From: CANMUM01 sp965263365
GTDB lineage: Bacteria > Pseudomonadota > Alphaproteobacteria > Rhodobacterales > Rhodobacteraceae
Assembly (NCBI GenBank): GCA_965263365.1
Contig: OZ253672.1
Span: 1,860,001 to 1,924,000 of the forward strand
Reading direction: 5' to 3'
Length of the DNA stretch: 64,000 nt
Positions 34,164-41,643 of the stretch are shown one piece after another; the first letter of the stretch is position 1, and every line of letters starts with the position of its first letter. The position numbers were made by a program, and so were the translations under genes. Below the pieces are notes generated by a model that searched no databases, was not told where the DNA came from, and saw only the letters and a program-made list of their open reading frames with translations.

Positions 34164-34219
34164 TCTCTGCTCCGTTTCAAAACTAGGTAACAAATCTTCG
34201 AAACTTTAGTCACCCTCAA

Positions 34220-34245
34220 TCTAGCGGGCCAATTGCAAAGCTTAC
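34220..34245 (-). repeat. internal IS66-type end
   Basis: Read on the minus strand from 34245 it begins GTAAGCTTTGCAATTGG, followed by CCCGCTAGATTGAGGGTGAC, closely matching the right outer end at 43986 with a few substitutions. The eight bases after it (catataac) do not match the flank of the left end, so it was not the boundary of the last transposition. Confidence 0.75.
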
Positions 34246-34982
34246 CATATAACGTGGGCAAGAGAGTTTTTAGCTCGGGTTGAAGTTACATAGAATAGTC
34301 TACGCGTTCTATCCAAGCTAATCTCCTCACCAACGTCTTTCTTGGCTTGAGAACCCTTCGATGGTTCTTTTGCGCGCTTATCTGTGTGAAGCTATAAAAT
34401 ATCAAGGGTAGGGTTGTCCGAAGCCGTTCACTTTCAGGCAGGATGTGTTTTGGAATATTGCTTCTCAAGGCTATTCATTTGGGTAGTCGGACCGCCCTCG
34501 CATCCCCCCAATCAGCTCGGAATCCTTTGCGAATCAGTTGTTGATTTTGTGGCGAAAAAGTGGCCGGACAAAAGGTGAACGGGCAAGATCTTGCCTAGCG
34601 GCTTTGAAATCGGGCAAGATTTCGCCCGTTTTTGTGATCACAATATGTGATTTATGCAATGATAACAGCAATATATCATATTTATTAGTTTAGCATTAAA
34701 TTATCGAGATTTTGCTCAAGGCTTTGGGGCATGGTTTTGGCAAGCTCTCGGATTGGTCGGTTTTGACGGGTTTGAGGGTGGCGATTTTGTCGCTCACGGC
34801 GCGTTTGTCCCAATAGCTCTATTGGAGCAAACCGCCTCCGCGGGGGCGCTCCGCGCCGAGCTTTGCTCGGTAAGGGCATTCCCCCTTTGAAGTTGGGATC
34901 TGCGTCCCTTCTCTATTGCGGCGAGCGAGAGGGTTGTCGAGAGGTCGAGATATGGAATTTGGTTAACATAGGAGAATTTATC
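34246..34982. other. non-coding junction region before the type VI cargo
   Basis: About 740 bases between the internal IS66 end and hcp with no gene I can support. It holds a perfect 14-bp palindrome GGCAAGATCTTGCC at 34582-34595, a terminator-like hairpin CGGGC...GCCCG with TTTTT at 34611-34633, and GC-rich short hairpins at about 34825-34870. The hcp promoter should lie in the last 200 bases; I could not pick one with confidence. Confidence 0.5.
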
Positions 34983-35498
34983 ATGCCAATGCCAGCTTAT
35001 TTAACAATTGAAGGCGAAACCCAAGGCGCGATCAGCCAAGGTGCGGGCACTTTTGACAGCATCGTTAACGAATGGCAGCAAGGCCATGAGGACGAGATCA
35101 TGGTGCAAGCTGTTGACCATGCGGTCATCATTCCGCGCGATCCACAATCGGGCAACCCAACGGGCACACGCGTGCACCAGCCTTTCAAGTTCACCTGTAC
35201 GTTGAACAAGGCTGTGCCTTTGATGTACAACGCGCTTGTGACGGGCGAGCTGATGACCAAGGTTGAGCTGAAATGGTACCGCACGCAAGGTGCTGAGCAG
35301 GTTCACTTCTTCACAACAGCGCTTGAGGATGCGTTGATTGTGGATATCAACACCAACATGCCACATGCGAAAGATCCAACAACACAAGATTACACGCAGT
35401 TGATCGATGTGAAGATGACTTACCGTAAGATCACTTGGGAGCACGCGGTTGCCGGCACATCAGGTGCGGATGACTGGCGCGCGCCGATCCAAGCATAA
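34983..35498 (+). CDS. hcp: type VI secretion system tube protein Hcp
   Basis: Hcp hexamers stack to form the inner tube expelled by the type VI secretion sheath and can carry small effectors. From the ATG at 34983 (AGGAG about 10 bases upstream) it has 171 residues. The start MPMPAYLTIEGETQGAISQG, then RVHQPFKFTCTLNKAVPLMY and a late TQLIDVKMTYRKITWEH are Hcp1-family hallmarks. A strong terminator follows, so hcp is its own transcript. No sheath, baseplate or ATPase genes are in the window, so the firing machine must be encoded elsewhere. Confidence 0.95.
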   Translation: MPMPAYLTIEGETQGAISQGAGTFDSIVNEWQQGHEDEIMVQAVDHAVIIPRDPQSGNPTGTRVHQPFKFTCTLNKAVPLMYNALVTGELMTKVELKWYRTQGAEQVHFFTTALEDALIVDINTNMPHAKDPTTQDYTQLIDVKMTYRKITWEHAVAGTSGADDWRAPIQA

Positions 35499-35516
35499 GC
35501 TTGGGGCATTTATTGG

Positions 35517-35542
35517 CTTGGGCGTTTTGCGCCCAAGTTTTT
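35517..35542 (+). terminator. Rho-independent terminator after hcp
   Basis: An 8-bp perfect stem (CTTGGGCG at 35517-35524 with CGCCCAAG at 35530-35537), loop TTTTG, and a TTTTT tail. It separates hcp from the vgrG operon. Confidence 0.88.
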
Positions 35543-35701
35543 GTGTTGAATTGGGGAATTTGAAATGTTGAGCGCTCAACAGCAAAATGTATTTTACCAA
35601 CCATCTTTGCCAAAAGGGCGGCTGGTTGAGTGCGTTTGGGAGATGGCTGTGAAATCTACGCGTGCTTTCGATTGTTATGACACCAAGGCCGCGCAGCGGC
35701 T

Positions 35702-35727
35702 GCGCCCACCCACCCCATGGTGGGCGC
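35702..35727 (+). repeat. GC-rich 9-bp hairpin between hcp and the vgrG operon
   Basis: GCGCCCACC at 35702-35710 pairs perfectly with GGTGGGCGC at 35719-35727 around an 8-base loop. It has no T tail, so it is not a simple terminator. It lies about 50 bases before the next gene in a stretch much richer in GC than the flanks. Confidence 0.6.
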
Positions 35728-35776
35728 ACTTCGTGCTTCACCTGGGCGGGCTTGCCGGCATTAAAGGAGCGACCCG

Positions 35777-36169
35777 ATGCTGAAATCCAAGACTGAGCGC
35801 AAGACGAATGCGCGCAATCCGGTCAGCTATCAGCTGACACAACCCATGGTGATGAGCGTGGCCAATGACCGCGTGCGCACGCGGCCCGATTACCGCCCCG
35901 ATGCGGCCGAGAACCGCGACGGGGTGTTTGCGCTTTTGGAAGATCACGAGCTCAGCCCGGCCGAACGCGCGCGCCTGAAACGCGGCGATGAGGCACGCGC
36001 GGCCAAGGCCAGCGGAAAACCCGCGCCTGAACCCCGCCCCAAGCGGATCTGGTCACCCAAGGAAATCTTCCGCAAAACCATCATGCTCTACAAAAAGCTG
36101 AAACCTGTGAAAAACACTGCGGTTCAAATAACCCCAACAAAAACTGCCCAAAAGGAGATCAAATCATGA
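35777..36169 (+). CDS. hypothetical basic protein upstream of vgrG
   Basis: A 130-residue, Arg/Lys/Pro-rich protein with no signal peptide or membrane segment. A short acidic-basic segment LLEDHELSPAERARLKRGDE is followed by Ala/Pro-rich sequence and a basic C-terminal tail. I recognise no domain. The ATG lies after GGAGCG and the stop overlaps the vgrG start by 4 bases, so it is translated with vgrG. It could be a type VI adaptor or chaperone by position, or a linker protein; nothing in sequence decides this. Confidence 0.5.
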   Translation: MLKSKTERKTNARNPVSYQLTQPMVMSVANDRVRTRPDYRPDAAENRDGVFALLEDHELSPAERARLKRGDEARAAKASGKPAPEPRPKRIWSPKEIFRKTIMLYKKLKPVKNTAVQITPTKTAQKEIKS

Positions 36170-38343
36170 ATGTTCAGACAGCTATCGCGAAGCTACTCGA
36201 TCAAAATCAGGACCTCGCTTTTGGCATAAAAACCACAACCGGCGATTTTGCTGTGCTGTCATTTGAGGCCCAAGAGAACATTAACGGCCTTTTTGACATC
36301 CAAATCGAGCTGGCGTCGCATGATCCTGATATTGACCTGCATGCGCTGATGGATACGCAAGCCACGCTTTTTGTTCAAAGCAAATATGCCGAGGCCCGCT
36401 ACTTCACCGGCATTATCACCGAAGCCGAGCGCAAAGATACCGGCTTTAGGCGCACATTTTATGCGCTGACCTTGCGCCCACCTGTGTTCCGATTAACCCA
36501 TGCCTCGGATTGCCGGATTTGGCAAGCCAAGACCGTCCCTGATATCGCCAAGGAAGTGCTGGAGGAGGCGCATATTCAAAACATCACTTGGCGCTTGAAT
36601 GAGAACTATCAACCGCGCGAGTTTTGCTGCCAGTTCAATGAAACCAAATTCGATTTTCTCACCCGCATTTTGAATGAAGAGGGGATTTTTTGGTATTTTA
36701 CCCATCACAGCGACAGTATCGAGATGATCATCACCGATGCCCCCTTGGCCACACCTGTTTTGCCCCATTCGGAGACGATCGCCTATAATGCGAATACGGG
36801 CGGGCAATCACGCGGCTTTTGGGTGAACCGTTTTGCGCTTCGTGAAAAACTGCGCTCAACTGCCTATGAGCTTTCTGATTACACATTCCACAACCCTCGG
36901 GCACGCATGAAGGAGCCGCAATCACGGCAAGAGGACAACGGCAGCGCGGGCACATACGAGCTGTTTGAGTATCCGGGTCGCTATAAGGACCCTGATAAAG
37001 TCGGCAAGAGCTTCGTTAAAGCGCGCATTGATGCAACGCGCGTTGATGCGACGACAGGACAAGGGCAAACCAATCATATCCATCTGGCACCCGGTTATCA
37101 TTTTACGCTTGAAGATCATTATGACGCCAAGGCGAATATCCAGCATTTTTTGCTTGCGGTCAGCTGCAAGGGCGAACAACCCGCCGCGCTTGAAGAAGAT
37201 GCGCCAGATAATGCGGCCACCACCTTCACGGCCAATTTTACGACCATGCCCGGACGTTTGATGTACCGCCCGCCCGCGCCGAAAAAGCCCGTGGTGGATG
37301 GGCCGCAAATCGCCATGGTGACGGGGCCCGCGGGTGAGGAGATCTATACCGACGAACATGACCGCGTGAAGGTCTATTTTTACTGGGACCGCCACGGCGA
37401 AAAGAACGAGAACTCATCATGCTGGGTAAGGGTCAGCCAAGGCTGGGCCGGCGGCACATGGGGCTCGATGGCCATACCGCGCATCGGCCAAGAAGTCATC
37501 GTCTCACATCTCGACGGCGATATAGATCAACCCATCATCACAGGCCGAACATACCACGCAACAAATAAACCACCTTATAAACTGCCTGAGAACAAAACGC
37601 GGATGACAATTAAGTCAAAAACCCACAAGGGCAAAGGCTATAACGAACTGCGCTTTGAAGACGAAGCCGGAAAAGAAGAAGTCTTCATGCATGCCCAGAG
37701 GGATCATAATACGGTTATTGAGAACGATGAAAGCCACCATATCAAACATGATCGCCGCAAAAACGTCGACAACAATCAGTGGGAAACAATAGGTGTTGAT
37801 AAGTTTATCGAAGTTGGGAAAGATCATAGCGAGAGTATCGCAAGCAACAAAACCCTTTCCGTGGGGGGAAATCATAATGAGGATATCTCTGGATCCATGA
37901 CATTAACAGTCGGGGGAAGCTCTGTTGGAATTATCGGCGCGCTTGCTGGCATCACAGCAGCTGGAATCGCCGACGCAACGGCAGGGTCTGAAGCAGTTGG
38001 AAACCCACTCATTCCGACAATGCTTACGGGCGTTGGTGCACTTGGCGCGGCCGCAGATGCACTTGGCCTGCAGTTGCCCATATCTGGCATTCAAACCAAC
38101 CTGATTGAAAAAATGCAATCGGACACTGTTGGTATTGCGCGAACCGAGCAAATAGGTGCCTACAAAAATACATCGGTAGGCCATACGATGACGATCCATG
38201 TTGGCAAAGAATTCATAATCAATGCAGGTAAATCCAAATTTGTTATGGATAGCGAGGGCAATGTCACCATCATTGGCACCAAATTCAATTTCTCTGCCTC
38301 TGGCAATGTCCAGATCAATGGCAAAGTTATTGATTTGAACTAA
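36166..38343 (+). CDS. vgrG: type VI secretion system spike protein VgrG (TssI)
   Basis: VgrG trimers cap the Hcp tube and carry effectors. The 725-residue product has the gp27-like head (FDIQIELASHD, YARYFTGIITEAERKD region), FCCQFNETKFDFLTRILNEEGIFWYF split over residues 145-170, and the gp5-like OB part (VKVYFYWDRHGEKNENSSCW, then GSMAIPRIGQEVIVSHLDGD). A C-terminal beta-helix needle follows, interrupted near residues 585-650 by a hydrophobic Gly/Ala-rich insertion, ending NVQINGKVIDLN. Base composition drops from GC-rich in the first two thirds to AT-rich after about 37560. No enzymatic domain is fused to it. Confidence 0.94.
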   Translation: MNVQTAIAKLLDQNQDLAFGIKTTTGDFAVLSFEAQENINGLFDIQIELASHDPDIDLHALMDTQATLFVQSKYAEARYFTGIITEAERKDTGFRRTFYALTLRPPVFRLTHASDCRIWQAKTVPDIAKEVLEEAHIQNITWRLNENYQPREFCCQFNETKFDFLTRILNEEGIFWYFTHHSDSIEMIITDAPLATPVLPHSETIAYNANTGGQSRGFWVNRFALREKLRSTAYELSDYTFHNPRARMKEPQSRQEDNGSAGTYELFEYPGRYKDPDKVGKSFVKARIDATRVDATTGQGQTNHIHLAPGYHFTLEDHYDAKANIQHFLLAVSCKGEQPAALEEDAPDNAATTFTANFTTMPGRLMYRPPAPKKPVVDGPQIAMVTGPAGEEIYTDEHDRVKVYFYWDRHGEKNENSSCWVRVSQGWAGGTWGSMAIPRIGQEVIVSHLDGDIDQPIITGRTYHATNKPPYKLPENKTRMTIKSKTHKGKGYNELRFEDEAGKEEVFMHAQRDHNTVIENDESHHIKHDRRKNVDNNQWETIGVDKFIEVGKDHSESIASNKTLSVGGNHNEDISGSMTLTVGGSSVGIIGALAGITAAGIADATAGSEAVGNPLIPTMLTGVGALGAAADALGLQLPISGIQTNLIEKMQSDTVGIARTEQIGAYKNTSVGHTMTIHVGKEFIINAGKSKFVMDSEGNVTIIGTKFNFSASGNVQINGKVIDLN

Positions 38344-38353
38344 GGAGGCGAAT

Positions 38354-38785
38354 ATGCCATTTGAAGGCTCGCGAGATATTAGCGAAGGAATTATTATTTC
38401 TCTTAGCCCCGATGTTTGCAAAACGCCAGTTGGCTCGAGCATGCAGCCGATACCATATTCGATATCGGCTAAACAATCTGACGACGCGAATACAGCAGCA
38501 ACAGTAAATTACGCTGGAAAGCGGGCGCACAATATGGGTTCGATTGTAACGCAAGTCAAAGGTGATGAACCTGGTAAAGGCGGGGGAATAAAATCAGGAA
38601 CAGTTGACTCTGTTTGTCATCCGAAAACGCATTCCAAAGCGGTACGCGTCCAAGGCAAATGGGCAGTTCGTGATGGTGATGAATGGTATATGAACAATAA
38701 AAATACCATTGGAAAACTCACCTTCGTTAAAAATAAAGAGGTGTTTGATCCAACGCCAAGTGTTACTAGATTTAGCGAGGGGTAA
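38354..38785 (+). CDS. PAAR-like DUF4150 spike-tip protein
   Basis: A 143-residue DUF4150 protein, the PAAR-like family that sharpens the VgrG tip and links effectors to it. It shows DISEGIIISLSPDVCKTPVG near the start, PYSISAKQSDDANTAATVNY, and VDSVCHPKTHSKAVRVQGK, where the Cys and His residues are suited to a zinc site. It begins 10 bases after vgrG with a GGAGG site, and the next gene begins directly at its stop codon. Confidence 0.85.
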   Translation: MPFEGSRDISEGIIISLSPDVCKTPVGSSMQPIPYSISAKQSDDANTAATVNYAGKRAHNMGSIVTQVKGDEPGKGGGIKSGTVDSVCHPKTHSKAVRVQGKWAVRDGDEWYMNNKNTIGKLTFVKNKEVFDPTPSVTRFSEG

Positions 38786-39709
38786 ATGGCTGCGATCGTA
38801 ACATATCCAACCAGCTATACTCCAGCTTCAATGACAGGTGCCCAAACGGCTCCTAGTCAACCGTTAATTTCGATGACCGACCTTATGAATATTGCAGGGG
38901 CGCTTCGAAAGTACGGCCCTACAGGTGCTGCAATTGCAGCGTCTGGAGTATTGAGTGGCCTAAATGATCGTGCAGATCAAAATTTGATCAATAATGCTGC
39001 AGACACACTCGGTCTAGATGTTTCTGATCCATTTCAACAACACTTAGCCACGGTTTATGCTCACAATGCATATAACTGGAATGGGAGTCTGGTTGGAAGC
39101 CCGTTTTATGTAGATGGTGTTTCGTCGGATATAGCTGGACGCGCGATTACGTTGAATGAGATAGCGAATCCTGGCGATTATGGTAAGGCCCTTGCGGGTG
39201 ATGAGGCTGCGGCTGAACGAATCCGGGATGCAATTGCGATGGCGGCAGTGGCAGCTGGCCAAATGGCTCAGCCAGATGACGATAATGTCCGTATTACGCG
39301 CGCGCTAACAGCCTCACTTGGGGCTTGTGCCGCGTTGGCTTGTGTTCCGACCCCGAGCAAATATCGGGGCGGCGCTCATGGATGTACAAAACTGCCAACG
39401 GGAGATGGTAAAGACAGTCATCATATGCCAGCAGATTCGGTTACAGCTATGCCCAGAGATATGGGGCCAGCGATACAAATGGATCCTGCAGATCATCGAA
39501 TGACGGCTAGCTATGGTGGAACTTCCGTTTATCGAGAACGTCAGCGGGCTTTGGTTTCATCTGGACGAGGAATGGAAGCATTTTTAATGGATGTCGCAGA
39601 CGTAAAACGGATTGCCGCGATGTCAGGAGATCCAACTAAATACGATGCAGCGATTGCACAAGCCACTGCCTATGCGGTATGTTTACAAGCACACGGATTA
39701 TTGAGGTAA
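38786..39709 (+). CDS. predicted type VI effector with SHH-type nuclease domain
   Basis: A 307-residue protein translated immediately after the PAAR-like gene. The N-terminal two thirds are Ala/Gly-rich and helical, including two weakly hydrophobic stretches. The C-terminal part has GKDSHHMPADSVTAMPRDMG and AIQMDPADHRMTASYGG, matching the layout of Tox-SHH-like HNH/EndoVII-fold nucleases of polymorphic toxins (Ser-His-His, then a later Asp-His). It is therefore probably a DNase delivered into rival cells. The immunity gene would be the one 3 bases downstream. Nuclease activity is inferred from these motifs only. Confidence 0.72.
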   Translation: MAAIVTYPTSYTPASMTGAQTAPSQPLISMTDLMNIAGALRKYGPTGAAIAASGVLSGLNDRADQNLINNAADTLGLDVSDPFQQHLATVYAHNAYNWNGSLVGSPFYVDGVSSDIAGRAITLNEIANPGDYGKALAGDEAAAERIRDAIAMAAVAAGQMAQPDDDNVRITRALTASLGACAALACVPTPSKYRGGAHGCTKLPTGDGKDSHHMPADSVTAMPRDMGPAIQMDPADHRMTASYGGTSVYRERQRALVSSGRGMEAFLMDVADVKRIAAMSGDPTKYDAAIAQATAYAVCLQAHGLLR

Positions 39710-39712
39710 AAC

Positions 39713-40387
39713 ATGAGTGAATATAACGACTATTGGGAACTAAAACCAAAAACAGGGCTAGGACGAATACAATTCGGTGATTCAATAGATACTGTGAATC
39801 AATTTAATTCAGAGTATGGTACCGTAGTCTCCGTTAAAGACACAGATTATAGATTGGAGTCTTCAGACGATCCAAATTCGCTATATCAACAAACGATGGA
39901 ATTATTGCGAAGCGCAGCACCAGATGTGGATTGGGAAAAAATGAATGAGGAAGTTAACAGAGACTTTGAAGAAAATGTTCCAGAGGCCTTCAAAAACATG
40001 ATTGAAGAACGGCGAGAACCTTGGCTTTCGTTATCTTACAAGAATGATGAGCTTTGCATATTGAGTACTGGACTTACAAACAAGAAGGCTCATTTTAAAG
40101 GTAAGTATATTTTTTTAAACGATGGAAAAGAAATAGTAAAACTTCTAGAGACCGAATATGGCTCACCCGTTTTTAACGGCCGTGATTTATATTTTGTGAA
40201 TGCGCTTTTAACGCTTTCGGACTTTTATGTTTTGCAAGATGGTACCGGGGTCTTCACAAACGACAATAGCGGCAATGTAACTATAGAAGAATATCAAAGA
40301 ACAATAACGATTTATAGCGAAAAGACAGGCGGAATAGAAAGCCATTCAGGTACTTTCAAAGGTTATGAACAGATATCGTTTATCTAG
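39713..40387 (+). CDS. putative immunity protein to the SHH-type effector
   Basis: A 224-residue acidic soluble protein starting 3 bases after the effector stop codon. It reads KPKTGLGRIQFGDSIDTVNQ near the start, then alternating strands. I recognise no named family; acidic charge, size and position directly after a toxin are the usual signs of an immunity protein. A shorter partial relative lies immediately downstream at 40459-40654, another sign of immunity gene duplication. Confidence 0.6.
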   Translation: MSEYNDYWELKPKTGLGRIQFGDSIDTVNQFNSEYGTVVSVKDTDYRLESSDDPNSLYQQTMELLRSAAPDVDWEKMNEEVNRDFEENVPEAFKNMIEERREPWLSLSYKNDELCILSTGLTNKKAHFKGKYIFLNDGKEIVKLLETEYGSPVFNGRDLYFVNALLTLSDFYVLQDGTGVFTNDNSGNVTIEEYQRTITIYSEKTGGIESHSGTFKGYEQISFI

Positions 40388-40458
40388 ACAATTTGAATAT
40401 TCGTATTGTTTTCTGTTTTTCTAAATTTTGCAATCAAATGGATTGATAAGGAGGTAAA

Positions 40459-40654
40459 ATGGAAAAAATCCAAATAAAAAATGAACACAAAACTAGGCTT
40501 GGGACAGGATAATTTTGGGATGACTAATAATCAAATTGAAACGCTTAAAGATGTTTATGGAGTAAGTTATATACCTGATATGGGTAAAGATTGCGACTAC
40601 ACCGAGGGCAAAGGTAATCTAGGCGTATTTAAAGGAGGCGAAAATAGTATTTGA
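40459..40654 (+). pseudogene. truncated paralogue of the putative immunity gene
   Basis: A perfect AAGGAGGT site precedes an ATG at 40459, whose frame reads MEKIQIKNEHKTRLGTG and stops. In another frame, from an ATG at 40481, 57 residues read LGLGQDNFGMTNNQIETLKD and then VYGVSYIPDMGKDCDY, which parallels the GLGRIQFGDSIDTV...YGTVVSV...DY pattern of the upstream immunity gene. A frameshift near 40490 plus truncation explains both. Its stop overlaps the TTG start of the DUF3396 gene. It could also be a short functional immunity peptide. Confidence 0.55.
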
Positions 40655-41637
40655 CAAAAAAATTGAAAAACGACAGTGAAATGATTAATCACAACGGCGC
40701 AATTCAAAGTGAGCTGGATGGTCTTGTTGTCGGGCGTATTGCTTCGAAGCTCACCTTTTTCACCCGACAAGGTAATGTTGAAAAAACGCGGCAGGGAATG
40801 CTGCTCGTGCTAAGCGAGTATTGCAATCTAAGTAAAGGTCTGATCACACATTACAGCCCGGGAGATGGAAGGAAGCGAAAATACAAAAATCAGGACTTCG
40901 CAGGCCCTTTTCTTGAAAAGAGTGAAAATACAGACGATAGTCTTTTTCTGCTTGCTTTCGAAAATGAAGAACCAAATTCAGACCATTCGCAGCCTTGGGA
41001 GTTTCTTTTTTCAGCATCAGGAGCTAACGATCCTAACGGGGCAAAGGCTGGGGGTTACATACATTTCCCTGCAAATCTGTTTCTTGATGAAGCCGATGAA
41101 ATGGTGGAACTTATCTTAAAATGGTCCGATCTTGCGACTATTGAACATGGCACCGCTGGCCTCGCCACTTTAAATTCACCCACAGCCACGGGGTACCCTG
41201 CCTATTATTACGACGTGTTAAGACATTATCCCGGCCTAGATTACAGCTCTATTGGATGCTATTGGGTAAGTGTCCGAAAAATTTATGGCGGGGGTTACGA
41301 CCAGCCGAGTGCATCAAACTGGTTAACCATTATTAGTCACGATCATGTTGAGCAATTGGGCGGCAACTCGGGCCTCAGAAAACTCGAAGCCAAGGGTGTA
41401 GGAATTTACCCGTTTTCAACTGGCTGTGTGTTGCGCGCCGGTGAAAAACCCACACTCGGAAATGCTGAGAGTGGCGGAATTCCTGCCGAATACACGGCTG
41501 TGGCCGATTATATTAAACCAATACGTTTTGAGAATTATCGTGAGGGAACTATCAAAACGCCAAAACATCTCAATTTCAGTAAAGAACAAGAACGTGATTT
41601 TACGTTAGAATGGGTGCGACGGTTTGACAGTCAATAG
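40651..41637 (+). CDS. DUF3396 (type VI immunity family) protein
   Basis: A 328-residue protein starting with TTG 10 bases after AAAGGAGGCG. Across its length it has DUF3396 features: ASKLTFFTRQGNVEKTRQG near the start, GGYIHFPANLFLDEADEM, the segment SNWLTIISHDHVEQLGGNSG and FSTGCVLRAGEKPTLGNA. This family includes the immunity proteins of type VI nuclease effectors of the VRR-NUC type. No VRR-NUC toxin is visible nearby, so this may be an orphan immunity gene or be active against another effector. Confidence 0.72.
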   Translation: MTKKLKNDSEMINHNGAIQSELDGLVVGRIASKLTFFTRQGNVEKTRQGMLLVLSEYCNLSKGLITHYSPGDGRKRKYKNQDFAGPFLEKSENTDDSLFLLAFENEEPNSDHSQPWEFLFSASGANDPNGAKAGGYIHFPANLFLDEADEMVELILKWSDLATIEHGTAGLATLNSPTATGYPAYYYDVLRHYPGLDYSSIGCYWVSVRKIYGGGYDQPSASNWLTIISHDHVEQLGGNSGLRKLEAKGVGIYPFSTGCVLRAGEKPTLGNAESGGIPAEYTAVADYIKPIRFENYREGTIKTPKHLNFSKEQERDFTLEWVRRFDSQ

Positions 41638-41643
41638 GTTAAA

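Noticed and set aside
24771..34245. The 9.5-kb stretch from the left end to the internal IS66 end as the most recent transposition unit
   Set aside because: The bases after 34245 (catataac) do not match those before 24771 (gtagaata), while the flank of 43986 does.
34286..34298. A tagaatag string near 34291 as a third copy of the target duplication
   Set aside because: It is not adjacent to an IS66 end and differs at its first base, so chance is enough.
34246..34982. A sigma-54 promoter before hcp
   Set aside because: No GG-N10-GC pair with the right flanks was found in the upstream region.
35565..35783. A 72-codon frame between hcp and the vgrG operon
   Set aside because: It spans a GC-rich hairpin and has no ribosome site or recognisable sequence; I treat the stretch as non-coding.
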